DNA of 64,000 nucleotides from Corynebacterium guangdongense (lineage in GTDB: Bacteria; Actinomycetota; Actinomycetes; Mycobacteriales; Mycobacteriaceae). The DNA is taken from contig NZ_CP047654.1 of NCBI RefSeq assembly GCF_030408915.1, positions 1,922,001 through 1,986,000 of the forward strand, given 5' to 3'. Of the stretch, positions 34,592 to 43,881 are shown one piece after another. How positions within the stretch are numbered: the first letter of the stretch is position 1; every line of letters begins with the position of its first letter. The translations under genes were made by a program, and so were the position numbers. The notes under the pieces are model-generated. The model worked only from the letters and a program-made list of their open reading frames with translations, searched no databases and was not told the DNA's origin.

Positions 34592-35812
34592 TTGGTAGCG
34601 GAACGTACGACCCGGGAGAACAGACTGGTCACCCCGACCTTCCTCATCGTCTGGCTGGTCAATTTCATCCAATACCTGCTCTTCTACCTGCTGGTCACCA
34701 CGATCGCGCTCTACGCGGTCAAGGAGTTCGCGGTCGGTGAGGCCGCCAGTGGCCTGGCCGCGAGCTCCTTCGTCATCGGGGCCACGGTCGCGCGCGTCTT
34801 CTGCGGTTACGTCACCGACGTCGTCGGCCGTCGCCCGGTGCTGGTGACCGCGTCCGTGCTCGTGGCCGTCGCCTGCCTGCTGTATCTGCCCGTCGACGAC
34901 TTCGCGCTGCTCGTCGTGGTCCGCGCACTCCACGGCTTCGCCTACGCCTTCGCCACCACCGCGGTGATGGCGATGGCCCAGTCCGTCATTCCCGCTTCCC
35001 GACGCGCGGAAGGCACCGGCTACTTCGCGCTCAGCTCCACCCTGGCCACCGCCGTGGGTCCGGCACTGGGTCTGTTCCTGGTCGAGTCCTTCGATTACCG
35101 CACCCTGTTCCTGGTCACCTTCGCCACCTCGGTGCTGGCGCTGGCCGCCGCGCTGGTGCTGCGTACTCCCGAGCTCCGACAGCCAGTGAGCCGGTTCAAC
35201 CTCGCCGACGTCGCCCACCCCGCCGTCATCCCGATCGGGGTGTTCATGATGCTGATCGGCCTGTGTTACGCGGGCGTCATCACCTACCTCAACGCCTATG
35301 CCGTGGAACGTGACCTCACGGTCGGCGCCAGTCTCTTCTTCATCGGTTATGCCGCGGTCATGCTGGTGATGCGCTTCATCCTCGGCCGAGTCCAGGACCG
35401 CCGCGGCGACAACGTCGTCATCGCCCTGGGCGTGGCCTCCTTCGTGATCGCGCTGGTGACCCTTTCCCTCGCAACGGAAAACTGGATGGTCGTCACTGCC
35501 GGCATGCTCACCGGCCTGGGCTACGGCACGCTCATGCCGGCCTGTCAAGTGATCACGGTGCGCCTGGTCGAGCCCGAGCGAATGGGCACGGGCATCTCCA
35601 CGATGTTCCTGTTCATGGATCTCGGCCTCGGCATCGGGCCGATCTTCCTGGGCATGCTCGTCGCCGCCACCAGTTACGGGACGATGTACGCGTTCCTCGC
35701 GGTCATCTGCGTGCTCGCCGGATTCCTCTACGTCCTGGTGCATGGCCGCCACGTGTCGGGTTCGCGGCTGCGCAGCGTCGACACCGGCGGCGCTGCGCAG
35801 CCCCGGGCCTAG
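34592..35812 (+). CDS. MFS transporter (probable drug or metabolite exporter)
   Basis: This 406-residue protein has about 12 membrane helices. The loop 2-3 signature FCGYVTDVVGRRPVLV is present, and TM4-5 holds a motif-C-like region (STLATAVGPALGLFLVES) typical of H+-antiporters. The N-terminus is short and basic. It starts with TTG preceded by GGGAG. The upstream long palindrome implies repressor control, as is common for efflux pumps induced by their substrate. The gene is convergent with the arsR-arsC fusion. The exported compound cannot be deduced. Confidence 0.88.
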   Translation: MVAERTTRENRLVTPTFLIVWLVNFIQYLLFYLLVTTIALYAVKEFAVGEAASGLAASSFVIGATVARVFCGYVTDVVGRRPVLVTASVLVAVACLLYLPVDDFALLVVVRALHGFAYAFATTAVMAMAQSVIPASRRAEGTGYFALSSTLATAVGPALGLFLVESFDYRTLFLVTFATSVLALAAALVLRTPELRQPVSRFNLADVAHPAVIPIGVFMMLIGLCYAGVITYLNAYAVERDLTVGASLFFIGYAAVMLVMRFILGRVQDRRGDNVVIALGVASFVIALVTLSLATENWMVVTAGMLTGLGYGTLMPACQVITVRLVEPERMGTGISTMFLFMDLGLGIGPIFLGMLVAATSYGTMYAFLAVICVLAGFLYVLVHGRHVSGSRLRSVDTGGAAQPRA

Positions 35813-36474
35813 CCGACCCGGCGGACCCGTGGCGCCAGGCGCCGGACCCGGTGGGCCAGGTCTTCGTAGGCGGCGTCGAAGGCCTCCTCGGTGCCGACCG
35901 CGACCGGGTCCGGGATCGACCAGTGCAGCGCACCGCCGAGTTCCTCGTGGGCGGAGTCGCAGACGGTGACGATGACGTCGCTGTCGCCGATCACCTCCCC
36001 CACCGACCGCGGCCGGTCGTCGAGAAGCAGCCCGTGGCGGGCCGCGACCTCCTGGGCCCCGGGGGCTATGCGGTCGGCGGGCTCGGTACCGGCCGATGCG
36101 CCCGGGATGTCGCTGGCTTCGCGCCACAGGGCGGTGGCCAGCTGGGAACGGGCCGAGTTGCCGGTGCAGACGAACACGAGACGGGTCGCCGTCAGTTCCG
36201 GGGCGGGCAGCAACCCGTCGACCGCCCCGGGGGCCAGGCGGAGGTAGGAGCGGCGACCGTCGGCCTGGGACCGGTGCCGCGTGAGGAAGCCCGCCTTCTC
36301 CAGGATGCGCACGTGGTGCGCGAGCAGGCTGGAGGAGACGCCCAGCGCGTGCTGGAGCTCGACGGGGGCGGCGTCGCCGAGCGTGAGGGTGTCGACGATC
36401 CCCAGGCGCACCGGGTCCGCGAGCGCCGCCAAGCGGGCCACCCGATCGCCGAGGCCAATTCGCTCAAGGTTCAT
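35809..36474 (-). CDS. ArsR-type regulator fused to LMW-phosphatase-type arsenate reductase
   Basis: The 221-residue protein joins a winged helix-turn-helix (about 1-85; LQHALGVSSSLLAHHVRILEKAGFL) to an ArsC/LMW-PTP domain (about 95-221; P-loop VFVCTGNSARSQLA, VTVCDSAHEELGG, IPDPVAVG). The ArsR metal site ELCVCD is absent; the matching stretch is DAAPVELQHAL, with no Cys. In the reductase the nucleophile Cys and the CDSA Cys are present, but the third Cys of the thioredoxin-type enzyme is missing. That would fit mycothiol/mycoredoxin-dependent reduction as in C. glutamicum ArsC. It is divergent from an aquaporin gene across 27 bp. It may sense and reduce arsenate, or regulate phosphate- or arsenic-related genes. 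Confidence 0.88.
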   Translation of the reverse strand: MNLERIGLGDRVARLAALADPVRLGIVDTLTLGDAAPVELQHALGVSSSLLAHHVRILEKAGFLTRHRSQADGRRSYLRLAPGAVDGLLPAPELTATRLVFVCTGNSARSQLATALWREASDIPGASAGTEPADRIAPGAQEVAARHGLLLDDRPRSVGEVIGDSDVIVTVCDSAHEELGGALHWSIPDPVAVGTEEAFDAAYEDLAHRVRRLAPRVRRVG

Positions 36475-36501
36475 TGACTCAATATTGACTTAGGTATCTG
36501 C
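36475..36501. promoter_or_regulatory. 27-bp divergent arsR-arsC / aquaporin promoter
   Basis: Both start codons face away from this 27-bp AT-rich gap, so promoters must overlap and both mRNAs are probably leaderless. On the minus strand CAATAT ends 7 nt before the regulator ATG. On the plus strand TTAGGTAT lies just before the aquaporin ATG. TCAATATTGA is a perfect palindrome, and TTGACT/GAGTCAA half-sites flank it, so the likely operator covers both promoters. Confidence 0.55.
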
Positions 36502-37209
36502 ATGAGTCAAGGTAAACGGGTGGATCACACTCTTCTTCTCTGGCGACGCAGCTTCGCCGAATTCCTCGGAACCGCCCTGCTCGTGACGACGGTGGTCGGT
36601 TCCGGCATCGCCGCCCAGCAGCTCTCCCCCGACGACGTCGGACTCCAGCTCCTCGAAAACTCCCTGGCCACCACCTTCGGCCTGGCGGTCCTCATCCTGG
36701 TGTTCCAGCCGGTCTCCGGCGCCTCCTTCAACCCGGTGGTCACGCTGGTCGACCGGGCTCTCGGCGGCGGCGCCCGGTCCGGGGACATGCTGGCCTATAT
36801 CGCGGCCCAGTTCGCCGGCGGCATCGTCGGCGCCGTGCTGGCCAACGTGATGTTCGCCGTGCCCACGGAGCTGTCGACCAAGGACCGCGTGAGCATGGGA
36901 ACCCTGGTGGCGGAGGTGGTCGCCACCGCGGGCCTGGTGCTGGTCATTTTCGCCCTGGTGAGGACCCAGCGCGCAGCCATCGTGGGGCCGGCCGTCGGCG
37001 CCTACATCGGTGCGGCCTACTGGTTCACCTCCTCGACCTCGGTCGCCAACCCCGCCGTCAACCTGGGGCGCATGTTCAGCGACACCTTCGCCGGCATCTC
37101 CCCGGCCACCCAGCTGCCGTTCATCGGCGCCCAGCTGCTCGGCGGGCTGGTGGCCTACGCCCTGGTCCGGCTCTTCTTCCCGCCCCGGCCCGCGACGGTC
37201 ACCGGCTAG
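36502..37209 (+). CDS. MIP-family aquaporin / aquaglyceroporin
   Basis: This 235-residue channel has six membrane helices and two NPA-type half-helices. The first box is altered (GASFNPVVTL) and the second is canonical (SVANPAVNLGRMF). The conserved AEFLGTALLV in helix 1 reads AEFLGTALLVTTVVGSG. It is divergent from an ArsR-ArsC fusion with overlapping promoters. By analogy with AqpS in the Sinorhizobium meliloti ars operon, it may let arsenite leave the cell after arsenate reduction. No ArsB or Acr3 pump is nearby. A water or glycerol channel remains the alternative. Confidence 0.88.
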   Translation: MSQGKRVDHTLLLWRRSFAEFLGTALLVTTVVGSGIAAQQLSPDDVGLQLLENSLATTFGLAVLILVFQPVSGASFNPVVTLVDRALGGGARSGDMLAYIAAQFAGGIVGAVLANVMFAVPTELSTKDRVSMGTLVAEVVATAGLVLVIFALVRTQRAAIVGPAVGAYIGAAYWFTSSTSVANPAVNLGRMFSDTFAGISPATQLPFIGAQLLGGLVAYALVRLFFPPRPATVTG

Positions 37210-37217
37210 ATCCCCGG

Positions 37218-37234
37218 CCAGGATTCGGTCCTGG
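37218..37234 (+). terminator. possible aquaporin terminator
   Basis: A 6-bp stem CCAGGA-TTCGG-TCCTGG, partly extended by CCCC/GGGG, with GTGTTTTCC downstream, 9 bp after the stop codon. Confidence 0.4.
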
Positions 37235-37295
37235 GGCACCGTGTTTTCCGCTAGCCTCGGTGGCAACGACCATTTCCGAGGCACAGGAGAGGACC

Positions 37296-37538
37296 ATGGC
37301 CACACCCCAGCCCGATCCGAACAACCCGCCCCCGTCCAACCCGCCGACCACGCCTTTCGACGATCAGCCACCCCAGCGCAAGGCCCGCGACCGTCCCGAA
37401 GGCTGTGGCATCTGGGTCGCCATCCTCGTGGCTGTCATGCTGATCATCGCTATTCTCGCGCGCCCGGACGACACCCCGGTCGAGTCGACCGAGTCGCGGG
37501 CGGCCCCGGCCGTCGTGGCCGGGTACGTGCCGGACTAA
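37296..37538 (+). CDS. small proline-rich membrane protein (80 aa)
   Basis: An 80-residue protein with a Pro/Asn-rich N-terminus (about 1-40), one membrane helix (GIWVAILVAVMLIIAIL, about 42-58) and a short Asp/Glu-rich tail. AGGAGAGG directly before the ATG decides this start over one 12 codons upstream. A TAGCCT about 40 bp upstream may be the -10. It is convergent with the decarboxylase-like gene and overlaps its end by 4 bp. Function is unknown. Confidence 0.68.
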   Translation: MATPQPDPNNPPPSNPPTTPFDDQPPQRKARDRPEGCGIWVAILVAVMLIIAILARPDDTPVESTESRAAPAVVAGYVPD

Positions 37539-38833
37539 GTCGCGTTCGGCCGAGCATCGGGAAGCTCCTCGGCCGGGAACACGGGCAGTTCTGTGGCCGT
37601 GTCGGCGTCGACGAGCTGGTCTCCCTCCAGCCAGGAGTTGCCCTGGAGAACGTCGCGGACGTCCCAGGGCCGACGGACCCGGACATAGCCGCCGTTGCTG
37701 CGGACGTGGACGGCGGGCAGGAACTCGATGAAGTTGGTCTGCAGGCACATGGTGTAACCGCCGACTCTGAGGAATTCGAGCCGGTCGCCCACCTGGAGTT
37801 CCGGGGTGTCCGCCAGGACGGTGATGCGGTCGTCCTCCATGAGGGTGAACCCCCCGACGACCTGGGCGGGCAGGATGCGGGTGGACTCGGTGTCGATCTC
37901 CACCGCAAAGGCGCGCTGTCGCCGGAACAGCGGATCGATGTCGGTGCGGCTGACGTCGGTGACCAGGAAGGTGGTGTCGTTGATCTTCTTGGTGTCCAGG
38001 ACGCTGGCGTGGAATTCGAAGGGGACGGCCACCAGTGAGGCGCCGGGTTCCACGATGAGCCGGGTGCGCGTGGCGTCGACGAACGGGTCCAGGGCCTGAC
38101 GGATGGTGGCGACGTAGTCGTCGAAGGTGGGGTGCCCCTCCTCCCGCCCGAAGAAGCCGCCGCCGACGTCGACCCACTCGGGGGTCAGTCCGCGCGATTC
38201 GATGATCTCCCCCGCCATCTCCGCCGAAGCCCGGAAAACCTCGGCACTCTGGGTCAGCGAGTTGCGGTGCATGTGGAGTCCGGCCACCCGCACCCCGGCG
38301 GCCGTCAGATCGGCGATGGCCCGGTCGAACTCCCCGTTGCCCAGATCAAACCCGAACCTGCCCTCGCGCAGGCCGCCCACGACGGTGTCGCCGGGGCTGC
38401 GCGCCAGCAGATCCCAATTCGCGCGGAGGCCGACGGTGAACTCCCGGTCCGGGTGCTCCGCAGCCAGCTCAGCCGCCCAGACCACCTCCCGCTTGGAGTC
38501 GATGTTGACGATCGACCCCTTCTGCAGCGCGAAGCGGAAGCGGTCCCGCCCCTTGATCGGGCCGTTGAAGACGATGCGGTCCGGGGCGAAGCCGAGCGCG
38601 AGTGCCAGGTCGTACTCGGAGTTGGAGACGGTCTCGGCCCACGCCCCGTGCGCACGCATGTAGGAAATGAGCCAGGGCAGCGAGTTGGTCTTGAAGGAGT
38701 AGCCGAGGATCGAATTGGGCCAGTGGGTGGCCAGCGCCCGCTGGAAATTGCCGAGGTAGCGCCCGAGCACCTCCTCGTCGATGACCCAGGTCGGGGTGGG
38801 CGGTTTTCCCGCCTCCGGTCGTGAATTAGCCAT
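37535..38833 (-). CDS. fold-III PLP decarboxylase-like protein, copy A
   Basis: This 432-residue protein belongs to the alanine-racemase-fold group of Orn/Lys/Arg/diaminopimelate decarboxylases. A barrel (about 20-290) carries the PLP lysine in LGYSFKTNSLPWL, the His in AGLHMHRNS, the glycine loop VDVGGGFFG and LIVEPGASL. A C-terminal beta domain follows. The catalytic Cys of the family (C-x-S-x-D) is not seen; the corresponding region reads GGFTLMEDDRITV. It is a close paralogue of the gene at 45086-46381 and is last in the sugar cluster. It could act on an amino acid as a decarboxylase, racemase or related enzyme for sugar decoration. Confidence 0.88.
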   Translation of the reverse strand: MANSRPEAGKPPTPTWVIDEEVLGRYLGNFQRALATHWPNSILGYSFKTNSLPWLISYMRAHGAWAETVSNSEYDLALALGFAPDRIVFNGPIKGRDRFRFALQKGSIVNIDSKREVVWAAELAAEHPDREFTVGLRANWDLLARSPGDTVVGGLREGRFGFDLGNGEFDRAIADLTAAGVRVAGLHMHRNSLTQSAEVFRASAEMAGEIIESRGLTPEWVDVGGGFFGREEGHPTFDDYVATIRQALDPFVDATRTRLIVEPGASLVAVPFEFHASVLDTKKINDTTFLVTDVSRTDIDPLFRRQRAFAVEIDTESTRILPAQVVGGFTLMEDDRITVLADTPELQVGDRLEFLRVGGYTMCLQTNFIEFLPAVHVRSNGGYVRVRRPWDVRDVLQGNSWLEGDQLVDADTATELPVFPAEELPDARPNAT

Positions 38834-38860
38834 TGCGGTGTCTCCTCGAAAGGGTGGACG

Positions 38861-39415
38861 TTAACAGGGGTTGGTGGCGAAGAACTTCAGGTAGCCGCCG
38901 GCCTCCCAGAGCGCCAGCCGGGCGAAGTGGTCGCGGGTGAGATTGGGAACGTGGACCACCTGGACGGCCACGTCCGTGCACCGGTTGAAGTTCAGTGCGA
39001 CCCGGCGGTGGTGGAGGCGGCTGGTGACGAGAACCGCGGACTCCCAGCCCTGCTCGTCCGCCAGGGTCTGGAAGGTCTGCGCCTCGCCGGTGGTCGAGCT
39101 CGGCACCGGGTTCAGGCACCAGGTTCCGGTGCCTTCCGGGACGCCCTCGCCGTGGCACAGCCGGTAGCCGATCCGGTCTCGGGGCCCGTGCGGGTTGGAC
39201 ACGACCAGAGAGTCGGACACCCCCGAGTGGATGAGGTTCGCTCCGATGTCGTGCCGGCCGTCACTCGCGCCAGCGATCACCACCACCACGTCCGCCGCCT
39301 GCGGGTCGGTTTTCGGGGGATTGGCGATCACGACGAGGAAGAGCGCCGCCGCCAGCAGTGCCCCGATGAACATGATTTCCACGGTCCGCAGAACCCGCCT
39401 CATTGCCCTGGACAT
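38861..39415 (-). CDS. YdcF/ElyC-like DUF218 membrane protein
   Basis: The 184-residue product has one N-terminal membrane helix (VEIMFIGALLAAALFLVVIA) and a DUF218 Rossmann-like domain facing outside: DVVVVIAGASDGRHDIGANLI, the SLVVSNPHG strand, and TGEAQTFQTLADEQGWESAVLVTSRLHHRRV, which is the most conserved family segment. DUF218 proteins such as ElyC/SanA/YdcF are linked to envelope and lipid-carrier glycan homeostasis. I chose MSRAMRR because GGAGGG is well spaced; it overlaps the upstream ATP-grasp gene by 16 bp. Four Cys in the domain could form disulfides. Its place in the cluster suggests a role at the membrane face of the pathway. Confidence 0.82.
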   Translation of the reverse strand: MSRAMRRVLRTVEIMFIGALLAAALFLVVIANPPKTDPQAADVVVVIAGASDGRHDIGANLIHSGVSDSLVVSNPHGPRDRIGYRLCHGEGVPEGTGTWCLNPVPSSTTGEAQTFQTLADEQGWESAVLVTSRLHHRRVALNFNRCTDVAVQVVHVPNLTRDHFARLALWEAGGYLKFFATNPC

Positions 39416-40508
39416 TCGCCCCGCCCTCCGGAGTTCGCCCGCTGCTCGAGGTTCTGATGTTGCGACGTGCACCGGCCCGTGATCGCCACGGCGTCGACGT
39501 ATTTGCCTCCGATGACGCCGGCGTCGCTGAGCAGCCACTCCCCGGGCGCCGGGAGTCCCGCGGCCCACGCGACGTAGGCGTGCGGCACCCGGGCACCCGC
39601 CAGGTGCGAGAACGGGTAGCCGCCGCCGAAGCGGGGGTTGACGTCGATGACCCGGGCGACCCGGTCGGGGTCGGCGTCGTCGATCATCACGTCGACGTCG
39701 ACGCTGCCGACGTGCCCGACCGCCTGGGCGACGCGCTCGGCCACCGCATGGAACCGCTCGGCGGGGACGGTCTCCGCCCGGTCGGTCTCCCCGGCGCGCA
39801 TGGCGATCTTGCGCCGGGCCAGGACGGCGGCGAAGTTTCCGTCAAGGTCGTTGACCACGTCGAGGCCGAATTCGGTCCCGTTGATGCGCTCCTGGACGAT
39901 GACGAGGTCGTGGGGGTTGATCTCGTCCTGCTCCAGGGCCGGGCGGCCCTGGCGGGTGGTGACCTCGGTGACCGCCGAGGCGACGGCGGCCGCCAACCCG
40001 TCGGCGTCGGTGAAGCGCAGGCCCCGGGAGGCGCTGCCGAAGCGCCCCTTGACGACGAAACCCGGTTCCTTCCCGGCGGACCGGGACTCCGCGCGGGCGG
40101 CATCGACCGCCCCGCCCAGCCAGGTCCGTGGCGCCGGCGGCCCGGAGGCGAGGAACGTGGTGCTCATGACGTACTTGTCTTCCACCAGGCGCTGGCTGTC
40201 GGCGCTGAGCCGGACCAGCGGCGCCCACTCCGGGGAGGGCGGCAGTTGGGACCATTCGGACAGTTCGAAGTCGTTGATGGACACGGCCAGGGAAATGTCG
40301 CGCCCGGACAGCAGGTCGCCGAGCCAGTGACGATAACCGGGGTCCGCCACCGGCGGCGCGGGGAGGAACTCGTCGGCGAAGGCCCGCGACGGGGACAGCG
40401 GGTCGAGGTCGGCCGCGATCACCCGGCCCTCGAGCCCGTTGGCCGCCAGCGCGTCCCGGAACCAGGTCACCAAGTAGGGCCGGCGACCGACCGAGCACAG
40501 GAGGATGT

Positions 40509-40512
<4 letters not shown>
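39400..40512 (-). CDS. ATP-grasp ligase, copy A
   Basis: A 370-residue ATP-grasp enzyme of the carbamoyl-phosphate-synthase/PylC-like group. The N-terminal Rossmann part is MNILLCSVGRRPYLVTWFRDAL. The central ATP-grasp fold has FVVKGRFGSASRGL and VIVQERINGTEFGLDVV, and the metal-ligand region is RVIDVNPRFGGGYPFSHLAGA. Such enzymes form an acyl-phosphate and pass the acyl group to an amine. It is a paralogue of the gene at 43882-44976. Its ATG overlaps the aminotransferase stop (ATGA), so the two are translationally coupled. This supports the inference that it acylates the 4-amino sugar made by that aminotransferase. Confidence 0.88.
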
Positions 40513-41684
<1,172 letters not shown>

Positions 41685-41716
41685 GGGGGCCTCCCTGGTC
41701 TCGGGTGGGGTTGAGG

Positions 41717-43546
41717 CTAGAACGCTTCGTGCAGGCTGGCCTTCTGCTGTGCCGGGTTGCGTGCCAGGTCCCGGAGGGTGACGTAGGGGTCCTGGCCGCA
41801 GTCGGGCACCTGCTCGAGAGGATCGACGCGGACCTCCGTGACCATGGGGTGACGGTCGGCGCGAACGGGCCGCTCGCGGTCGTCGATGAGCTCCTCGGTG
41901 AGCTTTTCACCGGGGCGCAGGCCGGTGTAGACGATGTCGATGTCGTCCCTGCCCGCCACGCGCATGAGCCCGCGGGCGAGTTCGAGGATGGATTTGGGCT
42001 CACCCATGTCGAGGACGAGGGTTTCCCCGGACGCACCGACCACGGCGGCCTGGAGCACGAGTTCCGAGGCCTCCGGGATGGTCATGAAGTAGCGGGTGAT
42101 GTCCGGATGGGTGATGGTGATGGGTCCGCCGGCTTCGATCTGGCCGCGGAAGGTCTCGATGACGGAGCCACGGGAGCCGAGGACGTTGCCGAAGCGGACC
42201 GACACCCAGGTCCCCTCGTGGGTTTCGCCGTAGGCGGCGGTCAGGCGTTCGGCGATGCGCTTGGAGTCGCCGAGCACGCAGCAGGGGTTGGCCGCCTTGT
42301 CGGTGGAGATGTTGACGACGACGCTGGCCCCGCAGGCGGCCGCGGCGTCCAGGACGTTCCTCGTGCCGAGGACGTTGGTCAGCCAGGCCTCGCGCGGGTA
42401 CATCTCCAGCAGCGGCTGGTGTTTGAGGGCGGCGGCGTGGAGGACGACCTCGGGGGCGTGCTCGAGGAAGATCTGCCGGGTGCTTTCCGCGTCGCGGATG
42501 TCGGCCAGGACGATGTTGCGGGAGTCGAGCAGCGCCTGCCCGGACAGGGAGAGCTGGGTGTGGTGCAGGCCGCCCTCGTCGCGGTCCAGGAGGACCAGTT
42601 CCGCGGGGCCGTAGCGGTTGATCTGGCGTGCCAGTTCGGAGCCGATCGAACCGCCGGCGCCGGTGACCAGGACCCGCTTGCCACTGATCAGCTGGGCGAT
42701 GCTGGCTTCATCGAGGACGACCTGTTCACGGCCCATGAGGGTTGCCAGGTCAAGCTCCTTCAGCTGGATGGCGCCGATCTTGCTGATCTCCTCCAGGGTG
42801 GGGACGGTCATCAGCTTGAGGTCGAGTTCGGCGGCCAGCCTGGTGATCTTCGTCTTCGTGGTCGGGCCGATGCCGTTGATCGCGACGACCGCGGTGGTGG
42901 CGCCGGTGGCCGCGGTGACGGCCTCCAGCTCGTCCAGGCCGCCGCGGACCTTCACCCCGTGAATGCGGGCGCCCCGGAGGCGGATGTCGTCGTCGACGAC
43001 GGCTTTGACCACCATGTCGTAGTCGCTGGCCGGGTCGGAGAGCTCGGCGATGATGCGCCGCCCGAGGGAACCTCCCCCGATGACGATGACGGGTTCGCGG
43101 TTGCGGGCGCGGTGGGTTCGCCAGGCCAGGACGCCGGCTCTCATGCCGAACGCCGCGAGGATGACGAAGAAGGCCGCGAACAGCGGAACCGAGCGGGGCA
43201 TCGCCACAGGCGGGATGACGGTGGCGGTGATGCTGCCGACGACGCCCGCGACCAGCGCCGCGAAGGCCACGACGCCCAGGCTCTGACGGCCCAGGGAGTC
43301 CAGCCTGGTACGCGGCGGGTAAACGCCGAGCAGGGCCCCGACCAGCAGGTGCGTCGCTGTGGTGACGACGAAGATGAGGACCGCCCACGACGCGGGTCCG
43401 GGGATGGCCAGCGAGGAGAAGTCGAGTCGCGCCCAGATCGCGAGGATGCCGGCGGGGATCCACAGCAGGAGGTCGACGAGGACCCAGGACACTCCTCCCG
43501 TTGTCCTCGGCTGGTCGGTTTCAGGGGAGGGATAGGGAGACATCAT
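41717..43546 (-). CDS. membrane-bound UDP-GlcNAc 4,6-dehydratase (PglF/WbpM/CapD family)
   Basis: The 609-residue protein has four N-terminal membrane helices (about 18-140), a Rossmann nucleotide-binding linker domain (PVIVIGGGSLGRRI, about 150) and a C-terminal extended SDR domain (about 280-560). The SDR shows GKRVLVTGAGGSIGSE for NAD+, the LHAAALKHQPLLE motif and NISTDKAANP...GDSKRIAE, the WbpM/PglF form in which the usual Tyr is replaced. It removes water from UDP-GlcNAc to give the 4-keto-6-deoxy sugar. AAGGAGA precedes the ATG. It starts a sub-operon with its own promoter-like region upstream. Confidence 0.94.
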   Translation of the reverse strand: MMSPYPSPETDQPRTTGGVSWVLVDLLLWIPAGILAIWARLDFSSLAIPGPASWAVLIFVVTTATHLLVGALLGVYPPRTRLDSLGRQSLGVVAFAALVAGVVGSITATVIPPVAMPRSVPLFAAFFVILAAFGMRAGVLAWRTHRARNREPVIVIGGGSLGRRIIAELSDPASDYDMVVKAVVDDDIRLRGARIHGVKVRGGLDELEAVTAATGATTAVVAINGIGPTTKTKITRLAAELDLKLMTVPTLEEISKIGAIQLKELDLATLMGREQVVLDEASIAQLISGKRVLVTGAGGSIGSELARQINRYGPAELVLLDRDEGGLHHTQLSLSGQALLDSRNIVLADIRDAESTRQIFLEHAPEVVLHAAALKHQPLLEMYPREAWLTNVLGTRNVLDAAAACGASVVVNISTDKAANPCCVLGDSKRIAERLTAAYGETHEGTWVSVRFGNVLGSRGSVIETFRGQIEAGGPITITHPDITRYFMTIPEASELVLQAAVVGASGETLVLDMGEPKSILELARGLMRVAGRDDIDIVYTGLRPGEKLTEELIDDRERPVRADRHPMVTEVRVDPLEQVPDCGQDPYVTLRDLARNPAQQKASLHEAF

Positions 43547-43881
43547 GCCACTCTCCTTGAGGTGGGCACAGAATCGGAGGTATAGTCCGATGCTGTGAGG
43601 CTAACGGCCGTGGTGTCGGTCGACATGGCTTTCAACGTCCAATCGTTCTGGGGCTTAGGGGCCCTGGAGGTCTGAGTTCGGGTACTGGGCCGGTGAGGCC
43701 CGTCCTGCCAGGGAGTGTCCGCTCCCGGTGGGAGGACCGGTGGAGAAATCAAGCCGTGGAATCGGTGCGTGTCGGTGCTGGCTGGTGGGTCACGTCCTTT
43801 CTGAGTCGGCCAGGGCCGCCGGAGGCGTTGTCGGCGGAGAAGTCCTCCGCGGGTCCGGCGGCTCGGGGGCGGTGGCGCCGA
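43547..43881. other. 335-bp gap with a promoter inside the sugar cluster
   Basis: No gene is supported here. On the minus strand a TATACC-type -10 (near 43584-43579) lies inside the inverted repeat ATCGGA-n7-TCCGAT (43573-43591), about 30 bp before the dehydratase start, so the palindrome could be an operator blocking the promoter. The part next to the upstream ATP-grasp stop is GC-rich with several short complementary runs that could end transcription, but no single clear terminator stands out. Confidence 0.5.

Noticed and set aside
43543..43752. A 69-codon minus-strand frame upstream of the dehydratase
   Set aside because: It overlaps the likely promoter and palindrome, has no ribosome binding site and has a shadow-like composition.
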